Source: Fodinisporobacter ferrooxydans (GTDB lineage: Bacteria; Bacillota; Bacilli; Tumebacillales; MYW30-H2). From it: a DNA stretch of 64,000 nucleotides. Positions 33,780 through 42,787 of this stretch are shown piece after piece. The notes beneath the pieces are model-generated. The model searched no databases. It was not told the origin of the DNA and saw nothing but the letters and a program-made list of their open reading frames with translations. How positions within the stretch are numbered: the first letter of the stretch is position 1; each line of letters starts with the position of its first letter. The position numbers and the translations under genes are program-made. The stretch is taken from NCBI RefSeq assembly GCF_022818495.1, contig NZ_CP089291.1:2033001-2097000 (forward strand), in the 5' to 3' direction.

Positions 33780-34553
33780 GTGAGGCTGACTGAAAAAGTT
33801 GCTCTAATTACAGGTTCTGGTTCCGGGATCGGCAAAAGCTCGGCGCTATTGTTTGCAAGCGAAGGTGCCAAGGTGATTGTAAATGATGTTTCCCATGAAC
33901 AGGGTATGGCAACCGTACAGGAGATACGGCAAAATGGCGGCGAAGCTTGTTTCCTTCAGGCAGATGTGACAAACGCCGCTGAAGTAGAAGAAATGGTCAA
34001 ACAGGCGCTGCAGCAGTATGGAAAAATTGATGTGCTGTTCAATAATGCGGGAATTTCCGGTGTCGGCAGTGTGCATGAGACAAGTGAAGAACTCTGGGAT
34101 CGAGTGGTCAATGTGAATATCAAGGGAGTTTTTTTGCCGAGCAAATATGTCGTTGTCCATATGATGGAGCGCAAGACGGGCTGCATCATCAATATGTCTT
34201 CCTGCATTGCCGAGATCGGATTGATGCGGCGGGCGGTATATTCTGCGACAAAAGGCGCCGTGCTTGCACTGACCAAATCCATGCAGGTGGACTATGCTCC
34301 CTATAACATTCGTGTAAACGCTTTACTTCCCGGTACGATTCTGACTCCTTTTGTGGAAAATTACTTGCGAACATCCTATGACAATCCGGAAGAAGCCTTT
34401 GAAACTCTGAAAAAACGGCAACTGAGCGGTGATCTTGGCAAGCCGGAAGACGTGGCAAAGGCCGCATTATTCCTTGCTTCCGATGAATCCAAGTTTATGA
34501 TGGGCGCGCCTCTCTATATCGATGGGGGAGCCACCTTTGGGAAAATGGCATAA
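33780..34553 (+). CDS. SDR dehydrogenase, 2-keto-3-deoxy-fuconate/rhamnonate dehydrogenase-like (257 aa)
   Basis: Classical SDR: TGSGSGIGKSSALLFA (cofactor loop), NNAGISGVG, the SS of NMSSCIAEIGL, YSATKGAVLALTKSM with Y-x-x-x-K, and the end KRQLSGDLGKPEDVAKAALFLASDESKFMMG. This end resembles that of 2-keto-3-deoxy-L-fuconate and -rhamnonate 4-dehydrogenases, which make 2,4-diketo-3-deoxy acids. The next gene encodes an FAH hydrolase that could split such a diketo acid. GTG start; GGAG about ten bases before. Confidence 0.75.
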   Translation: MRLTEKVALITGSGSGIGKSSALLFASEGAKVIVNDVSHEQGMATVQEIRQNGGEACFLQADVTNAAEVEEMVKQALQQYGKIDVLFNNAGISGVGSVHETSEELWDRVVNVNIKGVFLPSKYVVVHMMERKTGCIINMSSCIAEIGLMRRAVYSATKGAVLALTKSMQVDYAPYNIRVNALLPGTILTPFVENYLRTSYDNPEEAFETLKKRQLSGDLGKPEDVAKAALFLASDESKFMMGAPLYIDGGATFGKMA

Positions 34554-34709
34554 TCGAAAACTGCCATTCGTATTCTAGTACAGAATCTGGCAGATCGATG
34601 GAACGTCAATCTGGTTATTCTGGTTAATCGCTTGGCGTTTTGGACACGGCAACAAATAAATGTTTTACATAGTTTTCATTTTTAAAAATAGAAAGCAGGG
34701 ACGAAATCA

Positions 34710-35612
34710 ATGAAATTACTTACATTCCGTACATTACATGGACTACAACTGGGTGTCAAAACAGACCGCGGCATTTTGGATGTTGCAAAGGCGGCGGCTG
34801 CACTTGCAACTGAGATGGCAATTCCACAAACCATCGATCAAGTATTAGACGGAAATGCCAATGGAATTGAACATCTGGAAAATCTCGTGTCACAAGCACT
34901 TGCAGGAGAAACGAACAACGACTATTTCTATTCGGAGGAAGAATTAAATATCGGCCCTTGTGTTCCGAATCCCGGGAAAATTATTTGTGTTGGGTTGAAC
35001 TACAGGAAGCATGCGGAAGAATCCAATATGGCAATTCCCACAAGTCCCGTATTATTTAATAAATTTAAAAATGCAATTGCCGCACATGGTGATACTGTGT
35101 CTCTTCCAACGGACGGCGAACAATTCGATTATGAAGCGGAATTGGCCATCGTTATTGGCAAAAAAGCAAAACATGTGGAGAAAGAGCATGCGTTGGATTA
35201 TGTATTTGGCTATTGCAATGCGAATGACCTGTCTGCCCGTGATTTGCAATTCCGCACCAGTCAATGGCTGCTCGGCAAAGCTTGTGATGGATTTAGTCCC
35301 ATCGGTCCATATCTCGTGACAGCGAATGAAGTTGGCAATCCCAATGAACTTGCGATCCGCTGCTACCTGAATGGACAGTTGCGCCAAGATTCCAATACGG
35401 CAGATATGATTTTCTATTGTGACGAAATTGTCAGCTACCTGTCTCGGTATATGACATTAGAACCGGGAGATTTGATTTTGACCGGCACTCCGGAAGGCGT
35501 GATTATGGGATATCCGAAAGAACAGCAAGTATGGTTGCGGGAAGGCGACGAAGTGACGATCGAGATCGAAAAGCTGGGACGACTGACCAATCGAATTCAG
35601 AATGAAGCGTAA
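34710..35612 (+). CDS. Fumarylacetoacetate hydrolase-family protein, diketo-acid hydrolase-like (300 aa)
   Basis: N-terminal cap domain (about 1-75) and FAH fold. Metal and active-site motifs: CVGLNYRKHAEESN, PVLFNKFKNAIAAHGD, DYEAELAIVIGKKA, FGYCNANDLSARDLQF, GDLILTGTPEGVIMG. The E-x-E and D metal ligands are present. The sequence resembles acylpyruvases and 2,4-diketo-3-deoxy-L-fuconate/rhamnonate hydrolases, which give pyruvate plus a hydroxy acid. It sits after an SDR that could make the diketo substrate. AGCAGGG before ATG. Confidence 0.8.
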   Translation: MKLLTFRTLHGLQLGVKTDRGILDVAKAAAALATEMAIPQTIDQVLDGNANGIEHLENLVSQALAGETNNDYFYSEEELNIGPCVPNPGKIICVGLNYRKHAEESNMAIPTSPVLFNKFKNAIAAHGDTVSLPTDGEQFDYEAELAIVIGKKAKHVEKEHALDYVFGYCNANDLSARDLQFRTSQWLLGKACDGFSPIGPYLVTANEVGNPNELAIRCYLNGQLRQDSNTADMIFYCDEIVSYLSRYMTLEPGDLILTGTPEGVIMGYPKEQQVWLREGDEVTIEIEKLGRLTNRIQNEA

Positions 35613-35645
35613 CCCTGTTTTTCTATCATTTTTAAACGGAACATC

Positions 35646-35662
35646 GTTTTATAATATAAAAC
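35646..35662. promoter_or_regulatory. Perfect palindrome GTTTTATAATATAAAAC, copy 1
   Basis: Two 8-bp arms around one A, 22 bp before the ATG of the LarA-like gene. Identical copies lie at 40152 and 40280. Probable IclR-family operator overlapping the promoter. Confidence 0.65.
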
Positions 35663-35684
35663 AATAGAATATAGGGGGATCACA

Positions 35685-36938
35685 ATGAACGTTCTTGGTG
35701 ATTTGCTGAAGCATGTACCGGTTCCGCGCATGGTCAAAGTACGGCAGTCGTTTTACGCACCGGAAATTGCCGATGTAGCGGCAGCCGTGCAAACAGCAAT
35801 TGGCGAGGCAGGTGTATTATCGCGCATTCAGCCGGGAGATCGGGTAGCGATTGCGGTTGGCAGCAGAGGGATTGCAGATATTCCGATTTTGACGCGAGAA
35901 GTGGTTCGTGCGGTCAAGTCGGTGGGGGGAGAACCTTTTGTCGTGCCGGCGATGGGAAGTCACGGAGGTGCAACTGGTGAAGGACAGCTTGATGTCCTTC
36001 ACCAGTTGGGTGTGACGGAATCGTTTATTGAAGCGCCGATTCATTCCGGCATGGAAGTGGCGGAAGTGGGACGACTGTCCAATGGTCTTCCTGTCTATAT
36101 CGACAAACATGCTTATGGAGCCGATAAAATTATTGTCATTAACCGGATCAAACCGCATACGGCGTTTCGCGGCCCTGTTGAAAGCGGTTTAATGAAAATG
36201 ATCACCATTGGTCTTGGCAAGCAAAAAGGAGCCGAGGCTGCTCATGCCTACAGTTTTAAATATATGGCGGAGCATGTACCGGCAATGGCGAACATGGTCA
36301 TCAGCAAGCTGCCGATTATTTTTGGGCTTGGAACCATTGAAAATGCTTTTGATCGCCCGGCGAAAATCGTGGCAATACCTGCGGAAAAACTGATGGAGGA
36401 TGAACCCGCATTGTTGCTCCAAGCAAAAGCGCTGATGCCAAAGATCCTGTTTGATCCGTTGGATGTATTGGTCGTCGACGAAATCGGCAAAGACATCTCC
36501 GGTGATGGCATGGATCCGAATATTACGGGGCGGTATGCGACTCCCTATGCCAGCGGCGGGCTTGCCGTCAATCGGATCGCTGTCCTCGGGTTGACGGAGA
36601 AAACCCATGGCAACTGCAATGGCCTTGGGCTTGCGGATGTGACGACGCGCCGGGTGTTTGAAGCGATCGATTGGGAAAAAGGATTTGCCAATGCACTGAC
36701 AAGCACTGTGTATGATGTGGTAAAGCTGCCGATGTTTTTTGAAACGGGAGAATTGGCTGTCAAGGCAGCGATTAAAGGAGCAAATCTGGTGCGTCCGGAA
36801 GATGTGCGGCTGGTCCGGATAAAAAATACGCTGGAGGTCCGGGAAATCTGGATCTCGGAAAGTCTTATGCAAGAAGCGCAGGAACGCGACGATGTCGAGC
36901 TGTTGTCCGAACCTTTCGCAATGGACTTTTCCAATTAG
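35685..36938 (+). CDS. LarA-like (lactate racemase N-domain, DUF2088) protein (417 aa)
   Basis: Resembles the LarA superfamily of nickel-pincer-cofactor racemases and epimerases. The Rossmann-like N-terminal domain has VAIAVGSRGIADIPILTREVV and FVVPAMGSHGGATGEGQ. The middle part has INRIKPHTAFRGPVESGLMK with conserved histidine and lysine candidates, and the C-terminal part has VVDEIGKDISGDGMDPN and LGLTEKTHGNCNGLGLAD. LarA homologues act on different 2-hydroxy acids. Here the position before a sugar-acid dehydratase suggests a C2-epimerase for the pathway substrate, which is inference. Cofactor genes larB, larC and larE are not in the window. Confidence 0.65.
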   Translation: MNVLGDLLKHVPVPRMVKVRQSFYAPEIADVAAAVQTAIGEAGVLSRIQPGDRVAIAVGSRGIADIPILTREVVRAVKSVGGEPFVVPAMGSHGGATGEGQLDVLHQLGVTESFIEAPIHSGMEVAEVGRLSNGLPVYIDKHAYGADKIIVINRIKPHTAFRGPVESGLMKMITIGLGKQKGAEAAHAYSFKYMAEHVPAMANMVISKLPIIFGLGTIENAFDRPAKIVAIPAEKLMEDEPALLLQAKALMPKILFDPLDVLVVDEIGKDISGDGMDPNITGRYATPYASGGLAVNRIAVLGLTEKTHGNCNGLGLADVTTRRVFEAIDWEKGFANALTSTVYDVVKLPMFFETGELAVKAAIKGANLVRPEDVRLVRIKNTLEVREIWISESLMQEAQERDDVELLSEPFAMDFSN

Positions 36939-36950
36939 GGAGTGACTGGC

Positions 36951-39179
36951 ATGACGATTTCAAACGTTGAAAAAGAAACACGAACGAAATATGCGTATCC
37001 GCCGATTGACAATCCGATCAACCCATATCGGGATAACGTTCAGGGGAAAGCGAATGAGCCGATAACGGTTGCCGCATTTCTGGACCGTGCCAAGCAGATT
37101 CTCGGCAGGCAATATGAGGGTCCGGCACCTGACTGGACGTTGGAGGAGATTTATAACCGCCTGGAAATCAATGCGCCGCGGATTGCGATTATTGGCGGTT
37201 CCCCCGATCATCCGGCGCATATCATGGATTTTCAAACATCTGCCATTGCAGCCGTCCGGATTTGGCAAAATGGCGGGATTCCCTTTTATTTTTCCACGCC
37301 GGTATTGTGCGACGGGACAGCACAGAACAATATGGGTATGAGCTATTCCCTGCAAAGCCGGAATGCAGTGGCGCAAATGGTTGTCAATCAACTGGAAGCA
37401 CACAGTTATCACGGGGCATTTGTCATACAAGGATGTGACAAACAGCCTTTGGGTGTCGTCAGTGCTCTGGCGCATATTGACAGACTCCGCAGACTGCGGG
37501 GGGAAGCGCCTTTCTTTGCCACCTTTGCGCCCGCACATGTACTCAAGGGCGGCACCATTCCGGAGGATTTGTTCGGCGCACTGGAAGATGTGGCGAAACG
37601 GGCAGAACAAATGGGTGCATCTGACGTTGCGGAAGACTTGCGCGATACACTCTCCTATATTTTACAATGCTCTTCCAATACGGCTTTTCAAGGTGTGCTC
37701 ATGCGAGCGGTGGAAAAAGGGATTCTTACACCTGTTGAACACAAAGATTTTGAAAGGCGGCTGGCAGTCAATACGTGTGACGGAAAAGGCGGCATTTGCG
37801 CGTTTAACGGTACGGGAAATAGTTCCCGTCATTTGGTTGCCGGATTAGGATTGGTACACCCGGCGCTGGAATTACTGGCAGACCCGCCAACGGGACGGCA
37901 GATCAATCAGGCGGTGGACAGTTTAGCTGTGATGATCAACAATCCGGTCTTTGGTGCAGCCAATATTGTCGGAGCCAATATTCGAAATGCCATTCGGATT
38001 CACAGTGCGTCCGGCGGTTCGACAAATCTCATGATGCATTTGGTTGCCGCCATGTTATATGGAGGCTTCAAATTTGACGTGTGGGAATTAAACCGGATTC
38101 ATCATGAACATCCGATCCCTGATTTGTTCGATTATAGTTTGACGGAGGGTCGGGATATTTTTGCATTGGCGATGCAATGCTGCAGCGGACATATTCGCGG
38201 GATGGAGACGCTATTCCACGAGTTGATGGAAAACGGCGTGCCGATGGATCTGGATGCGCCGACTGTGACGGGAACATCCTGGCGCGATCGATTGCAGGAG
38301 AAAGGATCGTTATCCGCAGCTGGCGTAAAGGAAAATCCGGTGATTCTTTCCAAGCCCCGTCGTCCATTCAGCGGTGTCGATGTATTGACAGGCAATTTTT
38401 TTGAAAGCGCAGTCGTAAAAATCAGCGGCATGACGACAAAGCAACTGGATGAATTCGATAAAAAAGTCGCAGGTGTTCTCTATTATGAGAATGAAGATGA
38501 TGCCAATACGGGCCTTCTGGACACCGATTTGCTGGAAAAGCTGAAAAACCGGCAATGTTTTAGCAGGCAGCATCTCCTTGCGATGCTGAAGCACAATCAT
38601 CCGATCTATGAGCCGCACTGGGAGACAGCGCCTTATGACTCTTTATTCGATCATATGGTACAAATCGGCGCATTAAAGCTTGCTGTCGTCATTGCCGGTC
38701 AGGGTCCTGTCGCTTTCGGCATGCCGGAAATGTTTACACCCATGCAGCATATTAACGCCAATCGCTTGTTGAAGCGTTTGGCAACACTGATTAGCGACGG
38801 CAGGTATTCCGGTGTCACGTATGGTGCTGCTGTCGGTCATATGACGCCGGAAGCGATGGAAGACGGCGGAATTCTCTATCTGCAAACAGGTGATCTGCTG
38901 TACTTGAATTTGCGGGAAGATCAGATTCAATATATCGATGCGGCAGAATTTGTACAAGGAAACTTGGTGTTTGACTTTGCGTCCACCCGACAGCAACGGC
39001 AAGATTTTGTGCAGGAACGGTTGGAGCGGATGCGGAAGCGGCAACGGTTTGTGGCTGCCGGCAATCGCATGAAAGGACACACGGATGCGGCGAACGGCGT
39101 CGTTCCGGAGCAGGTTGCGGAAGAAGCGGAGTTGGATTACAAAACGGATGTGCAATTTCTTGTATCGCTCACTCTGTAA
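36951..39179 (+). CDS. IlvD/Edd-family sugar-acid dehydratase, YjhG/YagF (D-xylonate dehydratase) type
   Basis: At 742 aa this is longer than IlvD (about 560) and close to YjhG/YagF. Iron-sulfur and active-site segments: PVLCDGTAQNNMGMS, VIQGCDKQPLGVVSALAHIDR, NTCDGKGGICAFNGTGNSSRHL, SGGSTNLMMHLVAAML and ISDGRYSGVTYGAAVGHMTPEA. Enzymes of this type dehydrate a pentonate to 2-keto-3-deoxypentonate. ATG 36951 has GGGAG eight bases before it. It starts 12 bp after the LarA-like gene, in one operon under the palindrome at 35646. Confidence 0.85.
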   Translation: MTISNVEKETRTKYAYPPIDNPINPYRDNVQGKANEPITVAAFLDRAKQILGRQYEGPAPDWTLEEIYNRLEINAPRIAIIGGSPDHPAHIMDFQTSAIAAVRIWQNGGIPFYFSTPVLCDGTAQNNMGMSYSLQSRNAVAQMVVNQLEAHSYHGAFVIQGCDKQPLGVVSALAHIDRLRRLRGEAPFFATFAPAHVLKGGTIPEDLFGALEDVAKRAEQMGASDVAEDLRDTLSYILQCSSNTAFQGVLMRAVEKGILTPVEHKDFERRLAVNTCDGKGGICAFNGTGNSSRHLVAGLGLVHPALELLADPPTGRQINQAVDSLAVMINNPVFGAANIVGANIRNAIRIHSASGGSTNLMMHLVAAMLYGGFKFDVWELNRIHHEHPIPDLFDYSLTEGRDIFALAMQCCSGHIRGMETLFHELMENGVPMDLDAPTVTGTSWRDRLQEKGSLSAAGVKENPVILSKPRRPFSGVDVLTGNFFESAVVKISGMTTKQLDEFDKKVAGVLYYENEDDANTGLLDTDLLEKLKNRQCFSRQHLLAMLKHNHPIYEPHWETAPYDSLFDHMVQIGALKLAVVIAGQGPVAFGMPEMFTPMQHINANRLLKRLATLISDGRYSGVTYGAAVGHMTPEAMEDGGILYLQTGDLLYLNLREDQIQYIDAAEFVQGNLVFDFASTRQQRQDFVQERLERMRKRQRFVAAGNRMKGHTDAANGVVPEQVAEEAELDYKTDVQFLVSLTL

Positions 39180-39194
39180 TATTGAAATAGTTGG

Positions 39195-39225
39195 CATAAA
39201 TCGGTGATTTTTTCACCGATTTATG
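39195..39225. terminator. Terminator after the dehydratase gene
   Basis: CATAAATCGGTGA pairs perfectly with TCACCGATTTATG around TTTTT. Confidence 0.7.
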
Positions 39226-39276
39226 TTACAACTGTAAATATTGCGAGGATTGATTTTTCGAAAAAGGGTGAGTGAC

Positions 39277-40047
39277 TTGCCGATCATTCAGGCTGTAGAC
39301 CGTGCACTCCAAATATTGGATCTATTTGATGAGTACGAAACAGAATTGAAAATTACAGATATTAGTGAGCGTATGCAATTGCATAAGAGTACGATCCACT
39401 CGTTGCTAAAAACGCTGCAAGTACGTGGCTACATTGAACAGAATCCGGAAAACGGCAAATACAAATTGGGACTCAAGCTTTTTGAACGAGGCAATTTGGT
39501 CATCAACGGATTGGATTTGCGGACAACGGCCAGAAAACACTTGATGGAACTATCTTTTAAAACCGGTCAGACTGTTCACTTGGTGATTCTCGACGGCAAG
39601 GAAGGTGTATATATCGATAAAGTGGAAGGCAGTTCCGGGATTATTGCCTATTCGCGAATCGGCCGCCGGGTTCCCATTCATTCCAGTGCTGTCGGCAAAG
39701 CGTTGGTCGCATTTTCGCCTGCTGCGGATATAGAACGCATTTTGGATGGATACGTATTTGGAAAGCGAACGGAAAATACAATTCTAAATCGGGAAGACTT
39801 TCTGCGCGAATTAGAGCAAGTTCGCAGACAGGAATATGCCATTGATGACCAGGAAAATGAGCCGGGAGTTCGCTGTGTGGCTGTGCCCATCCGCAACTAT
39901 TCCGGACAGGCGGTTGCAGCGATCAGCATTTCTACGCCGATTTCCGGGTTGGATGATGAACAGTTTGACCAATTGCTTGCGCTTTTGCAGGAAACAGCAC
40001 AGCAAATATCGCGTCAAATGGGGTTTGGTTTGCATACTCGCAGGTAA
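39277..40047 (+). CDS. IclR-family transcriptional regulator, second copy (256 aa)
   Basis: Winged HTH (IIQAVDRALQILDLFDEYETELKITDISERMQLHKSTIHSLLKTLQVRGYIEQN) and IclR effector domain (GQTVHLVILDGKEGVYIDKVEG, RVPIHSSAVGKALVAFSP, YAIDDQENEPGVRCVAVPIRN). The frame opens at 39241; the TTG at 39277 with AAAGG nine bases before it places the start just ahead of the HTH. It lies between two operons preceded by the GTTTTATAATATAAAAC palindrome, and is a good candidate to bind it. Confidence 0.87.
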   Translation: MPIIQAVDRALQILDLFDEYETELKITDISERMQLHKSTIHSLLKTLQVRGYIEQNPENGKYKLGLKLFERGNLVINGLDLRTTARKHLMELSFKTGQTVHLVILDGKEGVYIDKVEGSSGIIAYSRIGRRVPIHSSAVGKALVAFSPAADIERILDGYVFGKRTENTILNREDFLRELEQVRRQEYAIDDQENEPGVRCVAVPIRNYSGQAVAAISISTPISGLDDEQFDQLLALLQETAQQISRQMGFGLHTRR

Positions 40048-40151
40048 GAATAAGAAAGTTTACATTTTAGGAAAAGTACAATCGATTTAAAATTTTCTCT
40101 CTTTACGGCAATTTTTTTTTGTGATATATAATAAATAACAATAAAAACTAA

Positions 40152-40168
40152 GTTTTATAATATAAAAC
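40152..40168. promoter_or_regulatory. Palindrome GTTTTATAATATAAAAC, copy 2
   Basis: Identical to 35646-35662. It is 128 bp upstream of copy 3, close to twelve helical turns, which would permit looping. The gap 40048-40312 holds only these sites and AT-rich promoter-like sequence. Confidence 0.6.
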
Positions 40169-40279
40169 AATGATTCGGAACAATCGGAACAAGTTGTAAT
40201 GAATAGAAAAACTCCTTGATACTATATAATAAATATCGTTGTATAAAGGCGCCCCGCCAAAATTATATACAAAAACAGA

Positions 40280-40296
40280 GTTTTATAATATAAAAC
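40280..40296. promoter_or_regulatory. Palindrome GTTTTATAATATAAAAC, copy 3
   Basis: Identical copy ending 16 bp before the ATG of the FAH-type dehydratase gene. Here it would also overlap the leader and block transcription or initiation. Confidence 0.65.
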
Positions 40297-40312
40297 AAAG
40301 GGGATACTATGT

Positions 40313-41215
40313 ATGCGCATTTTTCGTTATATTGATGAAAACGGTAACATTACTCTCGCGGCTATGAATGATCAGAATCACATGTTTCCATTGGCGTATC
40401 GGGATTTTTTACATTTGGTGGAAGAAGCGGAAAAGCAAGGAGTAACACCTTTGACACTCGTTCAACAATCGATTCAAAATACGTCCCCTTTAGAAACTTC
40501 GCTGGAACAGCTGCAATTGCTCGTACCGATTGAAGCGCCGGAAGTTTGGGCCGCTGGTGTCACGTATGAGAGAAGCAGAGATGCAAGGAATTATGAAGCA
40601 ACCGGCGGCAAGCTCGATGCGAAAACTTTTTATGATAAAGTCTATGATGCAGAACGCCCGGAACTGTTCATGAAATCAACGGCAGCACGGACGATTGGGC
40701 CTGACGGAGAGCTTTATATCCGCAGTGACTCCAACTGGCAGATCCCGGAACCCGAGCTTGGGCTTGTACTGAATAAGGAAGGGAAGATCCTCGGTTATAC
40801 AGCGGGCAATGATTTAAGCTGCCGTGATATTGAAGGGGAAAATCCGCTCTATTTGCCACAAGCGAAAATCTGGAAAAATTCCTGTTCCATCGGACCGGTG
40901 ATTCGTTTGGCGGAAACGGTACAGGATCCCTATTCCCTGCAAATTACTTGCAAGATTCATAGAAACGGCGAGAAAATGGTAGAGGGAACAGCGAATACTT
41001 CCCAATTAAAACGCAAGTATGATGAACTTGTCTCCTATTTGATCCGGGATAATATCATCTTTGACGGTACAGTGCTATTGACGGGTACTTGCATCGTACC
41101 GCCCAATGAATTTACATTGCAGGATGGCGATCAAGTGGAAATTGAAATTTCGGAAATCGGCGTTCTTTCGAATCCGATCCGGCAACGAGTCAAGCAGACG
41201 GCAAGTGTTTCATAA
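40313..41215 (+). CDS. FAH-family 2-keto-3-deoxypentonate (arabinonate/xylonate) dehydratase-like protein (300 aa)
   Basis: Differs from the first FAH protein and matches the 2-keto-3-deoxy-D-arabinonate dehydratase type. Seen are PEVWAAGVTYERSRDARNYEATGG, FYDKVYDAERPELFMKSTAAR, IPEPELGLVLN (E-x-E ligands), YTAGNDLSCRDIEGENPLYLPQAKIW and LLTGTCIVPPNEFTL. Such enzymes turn 2-keto-3-deoxypentonate into 2-oxoglutarate semialdehyde. The same operon encodes an aldehyde dehydrogenase suited to that product. AAAGGGGAT before ATG. Confidence 0.8.
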   Translation: MRIFRYIDENGNITLAAMNDQNHMFPLAYRDFLHLVEEAEKQGVTPLTLVQQSIQNTSPLETSLEQLQLLVPIEAPEVWAAGVTYERSRDARNYEATGGKLDAKTFYDKVYDAERPELFMKSTAARTIGPDGELYIRSDSNWQIPEPELGLVLNKEGKILGYTAGNDLSCRDIEGENPLYLPQAKIWKNSCSIGPVIRLAETVQDPYSLQITCKIHRNGEKMVEGTANTSQLKRKYDELVSYLIRDNIIFDGTVLLTGTCIVPPNEFTLQDGDQVEIEISEIGVLSNPIRQRVKQTASVS

Positions 41216-41306
41216 TGCATCAATTCGAATGTAATTAAATCAATTGAGAACTATGGTTGCAGACAGTGTCAAGGGATATGGTTATGAAAGGAAGGGAAAA
41301 GGATCA

Positions 41307-41615
41307 ATGGAATCTACCTATCGTGTTGTCATGATGAAGCCAATTGATAAAGTTGCCGTTGTCTTATCAAATTCGATTCCTGCAGGTACACATGTTGCAG
41401 TGACATGCCAGGAGCACACATTCGAAGTGAATTTGAAAGATACAATCGAATTTGGCCATAAGTTTGCAGTTGTTCCGATTCAAAAAGGTGAGGATATCTT
41501 GAAATACGGCGAAGTGATCGGCGCTGCCGTTCGCGATATCGATGCCGGAGAACATGTGCATGTTCATAACTTGGAGGGGAAAAGGGGAAGGGGCGATAAA
41601 GTTGTCAATGGGTAA
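41307..41615 (+). CDS. UxaA-family dehydratase/lyase, small (SAF-domain) subunit (102 aa)
   Basis: SAF-domain protein equal to the N-terminal part of altronate/galactarate dehydratases. Seen are VVMMKPIDKVAVVLSNSIPAG, DTIEFGHKFAVVPIQKGEDILKYGEVIGAAVRDIDAGEHVHVHN; the GHK and YGE motifs are typical. ATG 41307 follows AAAAGGA; the earlier frame from 41244 has no site. It overlaps the large subunit by 14 bases. In the family, two-gene forms include altronate-type dehydratases and sulfolactate lyase (SuyAB). Confidence 0.8.
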   Translation: MESTYRVVMMKPIDKVAVVLSNSIPAGTHVAVTCQEHTFEVNLKDTIEFGHKFAVVPIQKGEDILKYGEVIGAAVRDIDAGEHVHVHNLEGKRGRGDKVVNG

Positions 41616-42768
41616 ATTTTGGGGATATCGACGGCCGGACGGACGAGTTGGCGTGCGCAATCATGTATTGATTCTCCCCACCATCACTTGCGCGACACAG
41701 GCAGCAAAACAAATCACGGAATTGGTACAGGGAACGGTTTCCTTTATCCATCAACATGGCTGTGCACAAGTCGGCGTCGACTATGAACAGACATTCCGCA
41801 CCTATGTTGGTTTAGGGGCCAATCCGAATGTCTATGGCGTGATTGTCATGGGACTTGGCTGTGAAACACACCAGGCCAGAAGCATCGCGGGTGAAATCGC
41901 CAAGACGGGCAAGCCTGTGGAAGTGGTCTCCATTCAGGATCATGGCGGGACATTGATGACGATTGCACAAGGTGCAAAAATCGCTGCACAGATGGTTCAG
42001 GATGCTTCTGCAATGATGCGTGAACTGTGCGACTTCAGCGAATTGATCGTTGGTACCGAGTGCGGAGGGTCTGATGCCTGCTCAGGTCTGTCGGCCAATC
42101 CGGCGGTTGGCGTCGTAAGCGATATGATCGTCGATCATGGCGGGACAGCGATTTTGGCTGAGACAACCGAATTGATCGGTGCGGAACATTTGCTTGCAAA
42201 TCGTGCAGTTGACGACAAAGTGGCAAAGCGGGTATATGAAGTGATCCAGGCGATGGAAAATCGCGCCATCCTCATGGGTGTGGATATTCGTACAGGCAAT
42301 CCAAGCCCGGGAAACATCAAGGGCGGTTTAAGCTCTCTGGAGGAAAAATCCCTGGGGGCAGCGGCCAAAGCAGGCAGTCGGCCATTGCAAGAACTGATCG
42401 ATTATGGTCAAGTTCCGACGAAGAAAGGTCTTGTCTCGATGGATACTCCCGGACATGATATCGAGCAATTGACAGGCATGGTGGCCGGTGGCGCGCAAGT
42501 CGTTTTATTTACAAGCGGTCGCGGCACACCGACAGGCTCCCCAATCGCACCTGTCATCAAGATTGCCACAAACTCGGGAATGTTTGAACGGATGCGGGAT
42601 AACATGGATCTTAACGCCGGGACGATCATTGAGGGTGTAGAAACGATCGATTCCGTAGGCAAGCGTATTTTTGCCGAGATTGGATCTGTAGCTTCCGGCA
42701 AGTTGACAAAAGCGGAAATTTTAAAACAACACGATTTTGGCTTGTGGCGCATTGGGCCGACATTCTAA
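41602..42768 (+). CDS. UxaA-family dehydratase/lyase, large subunit (388 aa)
   Basis: TTG start eight bases after GGGGAAGGGG, inside the end of the small-subunit gene. [52 protein letters not shown] and [37 protein letters not shown] are the hallmarks of the large UxaA/GarD domain, with iron-binding residues in the C and H motifs. With the small subunit it should dehydrate a sugar acid (altronate or galactarate-like). Sulfolactate lyase is a related alternative, but the keto-deoxy-acid genes on both sides favour a sugar acid. Confidence 0.82.
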   Translation: MSMGKFWGYRRPDGRVGVRNHVLILPTITCATQAAKQITELVQGTVSFIHQHGCAQVGVDYEQTFRTYVGLGANPNVYGVIVMGLGCETHQARSIAGEIAKTGKPVEVVSIQDHGGTLMTIAQGAKIAAQMVQDASAMMRELCDFSELIVGTECGGSDACSGLSANPAVGVVSDMIVDHGGTAILAETTELIGAEHLLANRAVDDKVAKRVYEVIQAMENRAILMGVDIRTGNPSPGNIKGGLSSLEEKSLGAAAKAGSRPLQELIDYGQVPTKKGLVSMDTPGHDIEQLTGMVAGGAQVVLFTSGRGTPTGSPIAPVIKIATNSGMFERMRDNMDLNAGTIIEGVETIDSVGKRIFAEIGSVASGKLTKAEILKQHDFGLWRIGPTF

Positions 42769-42787
42769 GAAAGGTGGACTTCGATCG

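Noticed and set aside
41307-42768. SuyAB sulfolactate lyase as the name for the split UxaA pair
   Set aside because: The family fits, but no sulfolactate dehydrogenase or sulfite exporter is nearby, while sugar-acid genes are on both sides.
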